A stretch of 38,197 nt of DNA from an uncultured Bacteroides sp. (lineage in GTDB: Bacteria; Bacteroidota; Bacteroidia; Bacteroidales; Bacteroidaceae), in contig NZ_URFY01000042.1 in the NCBI RefSeq assembly GCF_900547205.1, forward strand, positions 1 to 38,197, written 5' to 3'. The notes beneath the pieces were generated by a model. It was not told where the DNA came from and made no database searches. It worked only from the letters and a program-made list of their open reading frames with translations. Made by a program: the position numbers and the translations under genes. The first letter of the stretch is position 1, and every line of letters starts with the position of its first letter. Below are positions 24,130-31,962 of this stretch, piece after piece.

Positions 24130-25401
24130 ATGAATGAAAATATAGCTCCGGGAGTTTATCTCCTTGATATAGATTTGGAATGTGACAAGGCGAAACAGGA
24201 GTTTCAGCGTATGGGATTCAGTGACGGGGAAAAGCAGGATTTCCAGCAATTCACCCCACAAGCCTTGTCTGTCACTCCGCTATGGCTGGTGTGGCACGGG
24301 ACGGTACATAGCGGTAACGTGCTGCTCAAAAGCGAAGAAGAACTGATACCGTTGGGTATCAGTTCGGACACGGAGTTGCCCATCCGCAAATTAAGCGAAG
24401 TTGTACGGGAATATGACGAAAAGAGGCAGGTGCAGCAAGAAACAAAAGTCCCTGAACATGGAACAGACGTGTACAGCAAAGATGCAGAGGAAAAGGACTA
24501 TTCTCTGGAAAGATTGTGCCGGTATGAACGTACAGCGGAGAAGTGCATGGCGGCCGTCGAACAAGACGGCTGGGAACTGGCACACGTGCCGGAAGAGGTA
24601 AAAACACCGGAGATGTGCCGCATTGCCCTTGACAACAGTGCGGATCTGGCGTATGAGAACGTGGAACTGCTGCGCCATGTACCATTCCCGGAGGTCTGTC
24701 TGGAGTATATCCGGGCGAATAACGGAGGTGGTGATGTAGAACTGCCGGAGGTGGTGAGTTCCCTTGCACCGGGAGTTATCAATGATAAGATTGCGGACTA
24801 TGCCGTAGAACAGGACGGCAGATGCTTGGGTGCGTTGCCAGTCCATTTGCAAACCGTTGAACGGGCGGAAACGGCGGTAAAGGAAGCTGGTACGATAGCT
24901 CTTGCAAGCGACAATGTACGAGCGGGACTGAAAACAGAAGAGATGTATCGAAAATGTGCGGAGCACAGTTGGATGTCGTTTGCCCTGCTTCCCAAAGCGG
25001 AACGTTCGCCGGAGATTTGCCTGCTGGCGGATAAGCTCTATCCCGAAGAAATGGCGAAACGCCCTGACCTGATACCGGAAAGTGTGAAAAACGGATGCAA
25101 CGTATATTCACTGGGCAAACTGATGGAACAGGCAACCGGTGAGAAGTTTGGCATCGGGCAGATGAAGGAGTTCTACGACGGCAAGCCAATGGCGGTAAAA
25201 CGCATGGAGATACCGGAAGGCTTCTTGATAAACAGAGAGGTGACTTTCGATAAACAAAACGAGAAATTCCGGTTTGCTCCGTTGCGAGAGCGGGAGGAAC
25301 AGACGCAAGGTATGAAGCAAAAGGAAGAACACAAGCTGCCGCAGTCCCAAGGGGAAGAACAGACGCAAGGACGGGAACGGAAAAGAGGATTGAGAATATG
25401 A
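24130..25401 (+). CDS. DUF4116-like repeat protein of unknown function
   Basis: 423 residues. The first 100 residues (ending in KLSEVVREYDEKRQ) have no family that I recognise. From about 125 to 320 there are repeated helix pairs of about 45-50 residues with the pattern C/A-x-x-A-V-x-x-x-G-x-x-L-x-x-V-P-x-x-x-x-T-x-E-x-C, close to DUF4116 repeats (e.g. CMAAVEQDGWELAHVP, CLEYIRANN, CLGALPVHLQTVERAETAV). The C-terminus is Gln/Glu-rich with two QTQG repeats. Cytoplasmic by composition. Sits at the end of the transfer operon, 22 bases after traQ, where other elements have a lysozyme. Its stop overlaps the next start (ATGA). Confidence 0.6.
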   Translation: MNENIAPGVYLLDIDLECDKAKQEFQRMGFSDGEKQDFQQFTPQALSVTPLWLVWHGTVHSGNVLLKSEEELIPLGISSDTELPIRKLSEVVREYDEKRQVQQETKVPEHGTDVYSKDAEEKDYSLERLCRYERTAEKCMAAVEQDGWELAHVPEEVKTPEMCRIALDNSADLAYENVELLRHVPFPEVCLEYIRANNGGGDVELPEVVSSLAPGVINDKIADYAVEQDGRCLGALPVHLQTVERAETAVKEAGTIALASDNVRAGLKTEEMYRKCAEHSWMSFALLPKAERSPEICLLADKLYPEEMAKRPDLIPESVKNGCNVYSLGKLMEQATGEKFGIGQMKEFYDGKPMAVKRMEIPEGFLINREVTFDKQNEKFRFAPLREREEQTQGMKQKEEHKLPQSQGEEQTQGRERKRGLRI

Positions 25402-25514
25402 CAAGGTGGTTCATCGGATATGGTTTGTTCCTGCTCCTTAGTTGGGGCTGGGGATGTTATGAATTGGTATGCGCTCCCACTGAAAAGGAGTTACGAGGGG
25501 AAGAATTGGAATAG
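25398..25514 (+). CDS. 38-residue membrane peptide, translationally coupled
   Basis: ATG 25398 overlaps the TGA of the preceding gene as ATGA. The product has one hydrophobic segment (FIGYGLFLLLSWGWGCYEL, residues 5-23) and an acidic tail ending REE-L-E type residues. Too short for a reliable family match. The overlap and codon use argue for a real gene; a role in the envelope at the end of the transfer operon is only a guess. Confidence 0.55.
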   Translation: MTRWFIGYGLFLLLSWGWGCYELVCAPTEKELRGEELE

Positions 25515-25643
25515 TGATTTTTCCCGGTTATTTAAGAGGTCAGTTTCGGCAATGGGTCGGAACTGACGTTTTTATTGGATGCCCTGCTGCTTAACGGGAT
25601 TCCGTTTATACCGGTGTTGTTTATGATTTCCGGTCGGTCAACC

Positions 25644-25694
25644 GGTTTCTTTGCTTCTTGTCTTTTCCGCTACGGCTCATGAAAGAAAGAAGTC
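25644..25694. repeat. TTTCTTT hairpin repeat, copy B (downstream of radC)
   Basis: GGTTTCTTTGCTTCTT ... GGCTCATGAAAGAAAGAAG, with an inverted CTTCTTGTCTTT/AAAGAAAGAAG stem. Related to copies at 26384, 28386 and 30231. Lies 28 bases after the radC stop (minus strand). Confidence 0.75.
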
Positions 25695-25721
25695 AAAAAA
25701 ACGAGTATAAAGAAAGGATGC

Positions 25722-26168
25722 TTAAAGCGTCCCTTCATCCGCATAGCTGAAATATCCGCTCTCCGTTAAGATAAGGTGGTCTATAAATTGGATATTCATA
25801 ATCTCGCAAGCCTTCTTCAACTGGTTTGTCAGTACATTATCCGCAGCGCTGGCAATGAAAGAGCCGGATGGGTGATTGTGTGATAGTATGATACCCGTCG
25901 CATGGGAAACAAGAGCCGTTTGCAGTACGATACGTATGTCTACCAGCGTTTCGTTTATTCCGTTGCGTGAGATGCACGAGACGCCCAGTAGTTTGCTTGC
26001 CCTGTTCAGGTACATCACCCAGCACTCTTCATGGTGCTGCATACAGTCGTCATAGACTGTTTTTAAAACCTCGTAGGAATTACCGGAAGATGTGATTTTC
26101 ACTCTCTTGGATGCGTCCGCATCCTTGTAATTTACTGAAATCTGTGGAAATGATAAAGTAGTGTTCAT
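25722..26168 (-). CDS. RadC-like JAB/MPN domain protein
   Basis: 148 residues from ATG 26168; the frame is open upstream to 26240 but without family match. The JAMM metal site is complete: H97-N-H99-P-S-G, then Ser107 and Asp110. Full RadC proteins have an additional N-terminal HhH domain that is absent; this short form is the standard accessory RadC of Bacteroidales ICEs. Function of RadC is unsettled despite the name. Lies alone on the minus strand between the tra operon and the SIR2 cargo. Confidence 0.9.
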   Translation of the reverse strand: MNTTLSFPQISVNYKDADASKRVKITSSGNSYEVLKTVYDDCMQHHEECWVMYLNRASKLLGVSCISRNGINETLVDIRIVLQTALVSHATGIILSHNHPSGSFIASAADNVLTNQLKKACEIMNIQFIDHLILTESGYFSYADEGTL

Positions 26169-26383
26169 AATGCAAAAAAATAAATGTGAAACAATTATTT
26201 TTTTGCTTTGGGGCACGGGGAAAGAACGGACTTCATGCAAGGTTTTTGCGAAGAATACTACCTTTCAAGGTGGAGATTGTTTGCAAAACCTGTAAGGTTC
26301 AACCTTGCTACTTGTCCGTTTTACCCCGTAGATTTGCAAAGAAAATGAGCGTGGAAGCCGACTGAAAAATCCGGTTAGCAAGT

Positions 26384-26436
26384 GGTTTCTTTTGCTTCTT
26401 GTCTTTTTCCGCCACAGCGTCATGAAAGAAAAGAAG
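26384..26436. repeat. TTTCTTT hairpin repeat, copy C
   Basis: GGTTTCTTTTGCTTCTTGTC ... CATGAAAGAAAAGAAG; arms CTTCTTGTCTTTTT and GAAAGAAAAGAAG pair imperfectly. More diverged than copies D and E. Confidence 0.65.
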
Positions 26437-26657
26437 TACGTCCAATAATAATTAAAAAAAGGACAAAAAACGGAATGGGTAACTGTCCGTTCCGAACTTC
26501 CGTCGATGAAACAAAAAGAAAGGAGATTAGTAACTGACTGATATATATTTTTTTATTATCTCCAAGTCTGTAAGTACCAGTTCAGTTACTGACCTTTGCC
26601 CAGAATGGAAAAGAGCATTCCTTGTATTTTAAACCAATCAAAAAAATCTTCTATTTA

Positions 26658-26690
26658 TTTCGCATATTCGCTAATAATCAAGTATTTTTG
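26658..26690 (+). promoter_or_regulatory. Promoter of the SIR2 gene
   Basis: TATTTTTG at 26683-26690 fits TAnnTTTG; a weak TTTC stands at 26658-26661 with a 21-base spacer. The ATG follows 16 bases after the -7 element, so the leader would be very short. Confidence 0.55.
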
Positions 26691-26706
26691 CATAAAAACA
26701 TAAAAT

Positions 26707-28248
26707 ATGGATAAAAATAACCTTATTGAGATTATACGTAATAAGAAAAGCGCACCATTTCTTTTCTTAGGGTCAGGCTTCACCCGACATTATTTGAATA
26801 CTCCTGATTGGGAAGGTTTACTTTCCCATTTTTCCAAAAAACACATTAACGCTTATTACACATCTTTGAATACAAATGAGTTGTCTAAGGTAGCAACAGA
26901 AATTGCAAAAGAAGAGAATGAACAGTTTTGGGCGTTAGAAGATAAGGATGATTTTAAATTGGCGTTTCAAGATCGTGCCAAAACAACAAGCAGTGTCTTG
27001 AAATATAAAATTGCAGAATACTTGAAAGGCTTTAAACTGGAGCAAGTCTCTGAAAGGTATAAAGAGGAATTAGAATTATTGAAAACCATTAATATAGATG
27101 GGGTAATCACAACTAATTGGGATGATTTAATAGAAAGTATTCTTCCTAAATTGACGAAATATGTTGGACAAGAAGAATTAATATTTTCTTCTATATATAA
27201 TATTGGAGAGATTTACAAAATTCATGGGTGTATTTATCAACCTGACAGTATGGTGCTTACACATGAAGATTATGAAGGTTTTAACGAACGAAATGCCTAT
27301 CTCGCAGCCAAGCTTATAACTATATTCATAGAGCATCCAATTATATTTATGGGATATTCCATAAATGACAAGAATATAAAAGAAATTCTTAGTTCTATAG
27401 TGAACTGTTTGAACCAAGAAAAAATCGAAAAGCTACAAAATAATTTGTTTTTTGTAGAATGGAATGCGGATGAAAGAACTGAATTTGCGGTTCAAAGGCA
27501 TGATATTACAATGGAGAGAGGGATTATCCTTCCTGTTACACGTATCATAACTCATGAATATAAGCCAGTATATGAATGTTTAGCAACTTTTGAGAGAGGT
27601 ATACCCGCATATTTGCTACGTCTGTACAAAAAGCAATTTTATGAAATCGTTTACTCAGAAAAACCTGAAAAACAATTGTATGCCCTTCCGGGAAAAGATA
27701 TTGATATCACTCCGAACATTCAGGTCGTTTATGGATTTGGTGCTATTGATAAATATAAATCTGCCGTAGGATATACCGGATTAGATGCCATAAGCATATT
27801 TCGAGACGTTGTTGAAAATAATGGGAATTACGAAAGTGAAATGATTTTAACAAAAACAATACCAAGATTATGCAAAGGGGCTCAGAAATTTATTCCTTAT
27901 TACAAATATCTTCGTGCCATAGGTATTACCAGTGATGAGACATTTAAGAATAATAAATTAGGGCTGAATTTAACCCTCAACAAGAGAGAAGATTTTTGTT
28001 TTTATAAGTTTGCTTATGAAGAAAAACAGAAGAGCCTTCAAAAAGCAATATCTGATTATGATACTACTTTGTGGAAAGCCTGTGCCTTAATTCCTTATTT
28101 GAATATAAAGGAGGAAGAACTGGAATCTTTAAGGCAATTCATAGCGGATAATTTCAACAATTTCTTGATTGTCAAGAATGGTCCTGATTATTCTACTTAT
28201 TTTAAAAAATTGGTATGTTTTTATGATTGGCGTAAATACGGTTGGTAA
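26707..28248 (+). CDS. SIR2 domain protein, probable anti-phage effector
   Basis: 513 residues. Residues 15-260 form a SIR2_2-type NAD-binding domain: LFLGSGFT (20-26), TTNWDD (135-140, catalytic Asn region), KIHG (171-174, catalytic His) and FMGYSINDKNI (214-224). The C-terminal 240 residues have no domain that I can name. In defence systems such as Thoeris ThsA, DSR and pAgo-SIR2, such domains deplete NAD+ on infection; no adjacent HerA, TIR or Argonaute partner is visible, so this would be a single-gene system or an orphan. Base composition is far more AT-rich than the transfer genes and the gene has its own promoter and hairpin-rich flanks, which indicate separate acquisition. Confidence 0.8.
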   Translation: MDKNNLIEIIRNKKSAPFLFLGSGFTRHYLNTPDWEGLLSHFSKKHINAYYTSLNTNELSKVATEIAKEENEQFWALEDKDDFKLAFQDRAKTTSSVLKYKIAEYLKGFKLEQVSERYKEELELLKTINIDGVITTNWDDLIESILPKLTKYVGQEELIFSSIYNIGEIYKIHGCIYQPDSMVLTHEDYEGFNERNAYLAAKLITIFIEHPIIFMGYSINDKNIKEILSSIVNCLNQEKIEKLQNNLFFVEWNADERTEFAVQRHDITMERGIILPVTRIITHEYKPVYECLATFERGIPAYLLRLYKKQFYEIVYSEKPEKQLYALPGKDIDITPNIQVVYGFGAIDKYKSAVGYTGLDAISIFRDVVENNGNYESEMILTKTIPRLCKGAQKFIPYYKYLRAIGITSDETFKNNKLGLNLTLNKREDFCFYKFAYEEKQKSLQKAISDYDTTLWKACALIPYLNIKEEELESLRQFIADNFNNFLIVKNGPDYSTYFKKLVCFYDWRKYGW

Positions 28249-28385
28249 GAAATGTTACGATAAATCAATATATTTGCAAAAATTTCCATTGTCATCATTG
28301 GACTCCGTTCTTTAGACTCAAGGGAATGAAGTATAGTTTCTTTACCGTTTGTATATAAAGCTAATTTTTAAAGGTTCGTAAACGG

Positions 28386-28435
28386 GGTTTCTTTGCTATC
28401 TTTCTTTCTCCGCATCGGCTCATGAAAGAAAGTAG
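28386..28435. repeat. TTTCTTT hairpin repeat, copy D (downstream of parB gene)
   Basis: GGTTTCTTTGCTATCTTTCTTT ... (two parts) with the GGCTCATGAAAGAAAGTAGC arm; stem CTTTCTTT/AAAGAAAG. Next to GCAA hairpin copy 1. Confidence 0.8.
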
Positions 28436-28436
28436 C

Positions 28437-28452
28437 GGCGGATTGCTCCGCC
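28437..28452 (-). other. GCAA-tetraloop hairpin 1 (3' of the ParB gene)
   Basis: On the minus strand GGCGGA-GCAA-TCCGCC, a 6-bp GC stem with a GNRA loop, starts 18 bases after the ParB stop codon. Not followed by a T tract. One of three copies (see 30282 and 31915). Confidence 0.75.
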
Positions 28453-28470
28453 CTTACTCTTTAGTTGGTG

Positions 28471-30186
28471 TTAGGCTGCAACATCATCGGGCTGCAGTTC
28501 TTCGGGTTGGGTGATTTCACGCTCTTTAGTCTTGGTCTTTTCCTGTATCAAAAGGACGGCTTTGCGCTCTTCGATGCGCTGGTGTCGCTTCTCGTAGACT
28601 TCGTTATATCCGCTTTCGATAGCTGCGAGTTCTTCGGGCATGTGCTTTCGGGCGAAGTCAAGTAAAAGGGTGGCAACGGTGTTGTTACCGTATGCGCCTC
28701 GGAAATTGGCTATCAGATAGTCCCTGCGGATGATGGTCTTTATCTTGACGGTGAGATTTTCCACGATGTTCATTTTGTCCTCGTCCGTGAGGAAGAACTG
28801 ATTTTCATCGGTGATGCCTACGGCTGCAAAGTGTTCTTGCCGCAAGTGGGAGAGCATGAAGAAATAGAGTATCTTTTCCTCGTCTGCGCTGAACTTGCCG
28901 CCTGTTATGTCGGCATCTAATATCTGTTTCTTGGTATCTTCTACCGTCCGTTCGATGGCTATCTCCTTGTTGCGCTCGTCCTGCTTCTCTAACTTCTGAA
29001 CGGGGGAAAGCGGGACGGCTGCGGTTGTTCCGTCTGCCTGCTGCTCGGTGGCGTTCTCGACATAACAGAAAGTTATTTCGTTCTTTCCGATTTTGGCGTA
29101 AACGGTGATTTCTCCGGCTTCGCTCCGCTGGGTGATTTCGTCCTCTTTTTCCCGATAGTCGGCACACTGCTGTTCGTAGCGGGTACGGGCTTCTTCGTAA
29201 CGTTCGGGGTTGTTGAAGTGCTCTTCTTTGGGTTCTTGGGGGCTGACGGGGAAAGCGTTATATCTCTCAAGGCTTTCGACTTCGTAGCCCGAAGCGATTA
29301 GGCGCTCTATTACGGTGTCGTTCGTGGTGTAACGGTCACGGCAAAGGGAAACGTTCGGGGTTTGCTGCATGATTTGAACGGCTTTGTGAGTGAGGAAAGA
29401 AGCGTTCATCTCTGCAAGGCAAGTACGGTTTGCGCAATGTCCGCAGCCGCCATCAGCAAACAAAAGCAGGTTATTGGTGTTGTGGGCACACGTTGCACAT
29501 TCGGTCTTGTCGAAGAAATAATGCCGTAAATCGGTGGTGTAGTTGTTCTCTATGCGTTTGGCTACATCGGTAGCTTTCAGCCCTCGCCAACTGTTGTAGT
29601 TGCTCTCGTTCTGCAAATGGTTCTCGTACACTTCCCTTTGAATGTCCTCTCCATATCGGCAAATTTCGGCTGCCACGCTGATGGTGATTTCGTCCGCTTC
29701 GAGAAGTGCAGCGATTTCGGGAATTAGGGCGGTGAATTTCAAGCGGGTACGGATGTAGTTCTCATTCTTCCCGAAACGTACCGCCAAGGTTTCGATGGAA
29801 TGGCGTCCCGTTTCTATCAGACGTTGGTAGGCGTTGGCTTCTTCCATCGGTGTAACGTCCTCACGCTGCAAGTTCTCGGTGATGGCTGCATCTTCGGCTG
29901 CATCGTCCGCCAGTTCCGCAACAATGACGGGTATCTGTTCCATGTTGGCGATGACGGATGCACGGTATCTGCGCTCACCGAACACGATTTCGTAACGGTC
30001 GGTGTCGGCTATGGGGCGCACGGTGATGGGCTGTAATACTCCCTGCTGTTTGATGCTGTCCGCCAATTCGTAAAGGGCGGATTCGCTGAAATACTTGCGG
30101 GGGTTGAAACTGCTCGGCTGAATGTTTGCCAATGATACCAATGTGATGTTTTTCGCTGCTGCTGATTGATTTACTGATGTTTTCAT
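28471..30186 (-). CDS. ParB/RepB/Spo0J-family protein with Cys-rich segment
   Basis: 571 residues. N-terminal ParB nuclease-like domain with NIQPSSFNPRKYF (about 21-33), GERRYRA (70-76) and ENLQRED (104-110), then a KorB-like HTH (ETLAVRFGKNENYIRTRLKF, about 132-151). A central cluster of cysteines (CATCAH ... CGHCANRTC, about 225-260) suggests zinc. The C-terminal half is Glu-rich with a terminal acidic tail. Usual role: binds a centromere-like site and acts with a ParA; here the ParA-like TraA is 16 kb away, so a partner link is uncertain. The large size relative to chromosomal ParB (about 300 residues) is typical of Bacteroidales ICE ParB proteins. First of the minus-strand genes to the left of the SLOG gene. 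Confidence 0.88.
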   Translation of the reverse strand: MKTSVNQSAAAKNITLVSLANIQPSSFNPRKYFSESALYELADSIKQQGVLQPITVRPIADTDRYEIVFGERRYRASVIANMEQIPVIVAELADDAAEDAAITENLQREDVTPMEEANAYQRLIETGRHSIETLAVRFGKNENYIRTRLKFTALIPEIAALLEADEITISVAAEICRYGEDIQREVYENHLQNESNYNSWRGLKATDVAKRIENNYTTDLRHYFFDKTECATCAHNTNNLLLFADGGCGHCANRTCLAEMNASFLTHKAVQIMQQTPNVSLCRDRYTTNDTVIERLIASGYEVESLERYNAFPVSPQEPKEEHFNNPERYEEARTRYEQQCADYREKEDEITQRSEAGEITVYAKIGKNEITFCYVENATEQQADGTTAAVPLSPVQKLEKQDERNKEIAIERTVEDTKKQILDADITGGKFSADEEKILYFFMLSHLRQEHFAAVGITDENQFFLTDEDKMNIVENLTVKIKTIIRRDYLIANFRGAYGNNTVATLLLDFARKHMPEELAAIESGYNEVYEKRHQRIEERKAVLLIQEKTKTKEREITQPEELQPDDVAA

Positions 30187-30230
30187 AATTCTGTTATTTT
30201 TAAATTGATTAATTAATTCGGTTGAAAAAT

Positions 30231-30280
30231 TGGTTTCTTTGCTATCTTTCTTTCCCGCTTCGGCTCATGAAAGAAAGTAG
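30231..30280. repeat. TTTCTTT hairpin repeat, copy E (between SLOG and ParB genes)
   Basis: Nearly identical to copy D: GGTTTCTTTGCTATCTTTCTTTC ... followed by GGCTCATGAAAGAAAGTAGC; only a few differences in the loop. Confidence 0.8.
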
Positions 30281-30281
30281 C

Positions 30282-30299
30282 GGGCGGATTGCTCCGCCC
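30282..30299 (-). other. GCAA-tetraloop hairpin 2 (3' of the SLOG gene)
   Basis: On the minus strand GGGCGGA-GCAA-TCCGCCC, 7-bp stem, 9 bases after the SLOG stop codon. Confidence 0.75.
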
Positions 30300-30308
30300 T
30301 TGTGGGCA

Positions 30309-31010
30309 CTATGTGCGGCTATAACATACGTTTTGAAACTGTATTTTCCGTTCTATCGCATGGCGTAGCGTGTAGGCTGTTCCACCCGTTGGGGTGTTAT
30401 CGTAAAAGACTACGAGATAGGCGGAATTATTCAAAAGGTAGTTGTTGCGACGCAAGAAACAACGGTCTGAATATTCATCCTGCAAGATTATCACTTCGTC
30501 AGCTTGTGCCAAAATGTTGTGATAACGCTGTTTGTCGGGTTCGGTGTATCGGTTTTCCTGTCCTATGAATGGTATAACGGCTTTGAGTTGGATATAAGGA
30601 AATATCTTCTTTGCGTTTAGTACTTCCTCGGCTGCGATAAGGTCGAAACCGTTTGCCATGCCCGATAGAAATGTATGGTAGTTCTGTTTGCAAAGTTCCT
30701 CTATCGCTACGTAGGTGTCGAAGCCTATATCAATCAATCGCTTTTGTTTGTCAGGGCTGTTCCTTGTCATTCGCTCGGCTCGGTGACCCGAAAAGGCTAC
30801 GGTCTTTTCCCTTAGCCAAAAATCACGCTCGGCACGGCATTGCGCCAACGTCTTGCGTAGGGTTGTAAATTCCTGCCCGTTGGTATGGCGGTATTTGTAG
30901 TTGAAGTATATATCACCTCGAAATGCTCCTACACAACATTGAGTATAGGTTTCTTCGCCATAAAGTTTGGTTTGGGCTGTTCCGTTGTTGATGAATGTCT
31001 TTGTTTCCAT
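30309..31010 (-). CDS. SLOG family protein (YpsA/DUF1273-like)
   Basis: 233 residues from ATG 31010 (METKTFINNGTAQ); the ORF upstream to 31187 is unsupported. The SLOG domain has VAFSGHRAERM (about 90-100), YHTFLSGMANGFDLIAAEEVL (about 130-150; the typical G-x-A-x-G-x-D block) and YDNTPTGGTAYTLRHA (about 205-220). SLOG domains bind nucleotides or nucleic-acid-derived ligands; the exact ligand is unknown. A conserved passenger in Bacteroidales conjugative elements. Followed by hairpin 2. Confidence 0.82.
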   Translation of the reverse strand: METKTFINNGTAQTKLYGEETYTQCCVGAFRGDIYFNYKYRHTNGQEFTTLRKTLAQCRAERDFWLREKTVAFSGHRAERMTRNSPDKQKRLIDIGFDTYVAIEELCKQNYHTFLSGMANGFDLIAAEEVLNAKKIFPYIQLKAVIPFIGQENRYTEPDKQRYHNILAQADEVIILQDEYSDRCFLRRNNYLLNNSAYLVVFYDNTPTGGTAYTLRHAIERKIQFQNVCYSRT

Positions 31011-31021
31011 ATTGGTATATT

Positions 31022-31231
31022 TTAAAAGATTAATAGAATGATTATCAGAATGAAAACGATACCTACAAACAGCCGCCAAACAAGGGCGAGGATGAACCGT
31101 GCCACGAAATAAAACAGGAGTACGGCAAAGAATAAAGCGAAGAACTGCCCTGCGGTGGTGGTGAAAAAGTAAATCACCACAGACCAAAGGATAAGGCGGT
31201 AAATGAGTTTGGAAATGAGTATCGTTTTCAT
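31022..31231 (-). CDS. Small hydrophobic membrane protein
   Basis: 69 residues from ATG 31231 (MKTILISKLIYRLIL); the longer in-frame ORF to 31426 overlaps the next gene and is dismissed. Nearly the whole chain is hydrophobic (two or three transmembrane helices, about 8-30, 32-52 and 53-69). It lies between the SLOG gene (gap 11) and the unknown gene (gap 19) in the same direction, so it is probably co-transcribed. No family recognised. Confidence 0.6.
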   Translation of the reverse strand: MKTILISKLIYRLILWSVVIYFFTTTAGQFFALFFAVLLFYFVARFILALVWRLFVGIVFILIIILLIF

Positions 31232-31250
31232 GTCTACAAAATTTTGTGGG

Positions 31251-31898
31251 TTAATATCGGTTATCCGCCAACTTGACAAAAGCGGAATAGGTTCTACTTG
31301 CATAAGTGTTTGCAAGTTCCGTTGTTTCGTAAATGCTTCTACCAATAAATCGAAAAGAGAAACGAAGCCCGTTCCGTGTGATGCTCCCTTCGGTATGGGC
31401 TGTATTTTTCCAATCAATTTTTTCATTTTTCAAGGCTGCCAAATATTCGGCTTTAATCTGCTGCAAAACTGCGTTCTCTGCTTCAAGTTCTTTGTAAATG
31501 TTCAAACCTCTTGTTATCCAGTCCTCTACTTTTCTTTTGGTGAATACTCCGATTTTGCAGGGTTCGGGGTACTTCTCTTTGAGTTTGTATAATATACTGC
31601 TCTCGGCTTCGGGAAACATGGAAGTAATAACCTCGAAATAACATTTCTTATCCTTGTAGTTCCGTTGCATGATGAACGTTACACCATTGCGGACTACTCC
31701 TACATTCATTCTACAATATATAGGGTAATTTGCTGACGAACTTATGCAATAGTACAAAGTTGCATCGGGTAGTACTTTTTGCACTTCCTTGTATAGGGGC
31801 TGTATTTGCTCAAAATGTGCGGTTACGCTGTTTGCTTCGCAAATACTCTCTTTCCGGTTCTGAAATTCTTCTGATGTCAAATAAATAAGATTGTTCAT
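31251..31898 (-). CDS. Hypothetical protein of the ardC region
   Basis: 215 residues, mixed alpha/beta, no signal peptide. Notable segments: MNNLIYLTSEEFQNRKESI, QIQPLYKEVQKVLPDATLYY and GSITRNGLRFSFRFIGRSIYE. I do not recognise the family. Tight spacing with the small membrane protein and position after ardC suggest it belongs to the same establishment cluster. Confidence 0.65.
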   Translation of the reverse strand: MNNLIYLTSEEFQNRKESICEANSVTAHFEQIQPLYKEVQKVLPDATLYYCISSSANYPIYCRMNVGVVRNGVTFIMQRNYKDKKCYFEVITSMFPEAESSILYKLKEKYPEPCKIGVFTKRKVEDWITRGLNIYKELEAENAVLQQIKAEYLAALKNEKIDWKNTAHTEGSITRNGLRFSFRFIGRSIYETTELANTYASRTYSAFVKLADNRY

Positions 31899-31914
31899 AT
31901 TTTTTTGTTTTAGT

Positions 31915-31932
31915 GGGCGGATTGCTCCACCC
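31915..31932 (-). other. GCAA-tetraloop hairpin 3 (3' of ardC)
   Basis: On the minus strand GGGTGGA-GCAA-TCCGCCC. The one change from copy 2 turns a C-G pair into a U-G wobble in minus-strand RNA but into a C-A mismatch in plus-strand RNA. 30 bases after the ardC stop. Confidence 0.75.
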
Positions 31933-31962
31933 TAATGTTAATACTCTTGTTTCTGTTATCGG

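Larger units (their letters stand above)
26169..26706. other. Non-coding, hairpin-rich region before the SIR2 gene
   Basis: No convincing gene in 540 bases. Contents: a motif AATACTACC-ttt-CAAGGTGGAGATT (about 26257-26278) shared with 33100-33120; a possible promoter TTG-N21-TAGATTTG ending about 26336 on the plus strand; TTTCTTT hairpin copy C (26384-26436); inverted repeats AGTAACTGA/TCAGTTACT (26529-26537 and 26582-26590) interleaved with GGAGAT/ATCTCC (26522-26527 and 26558-26563); and the SIR2 promoter at the right end. Confidence 0.6.
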
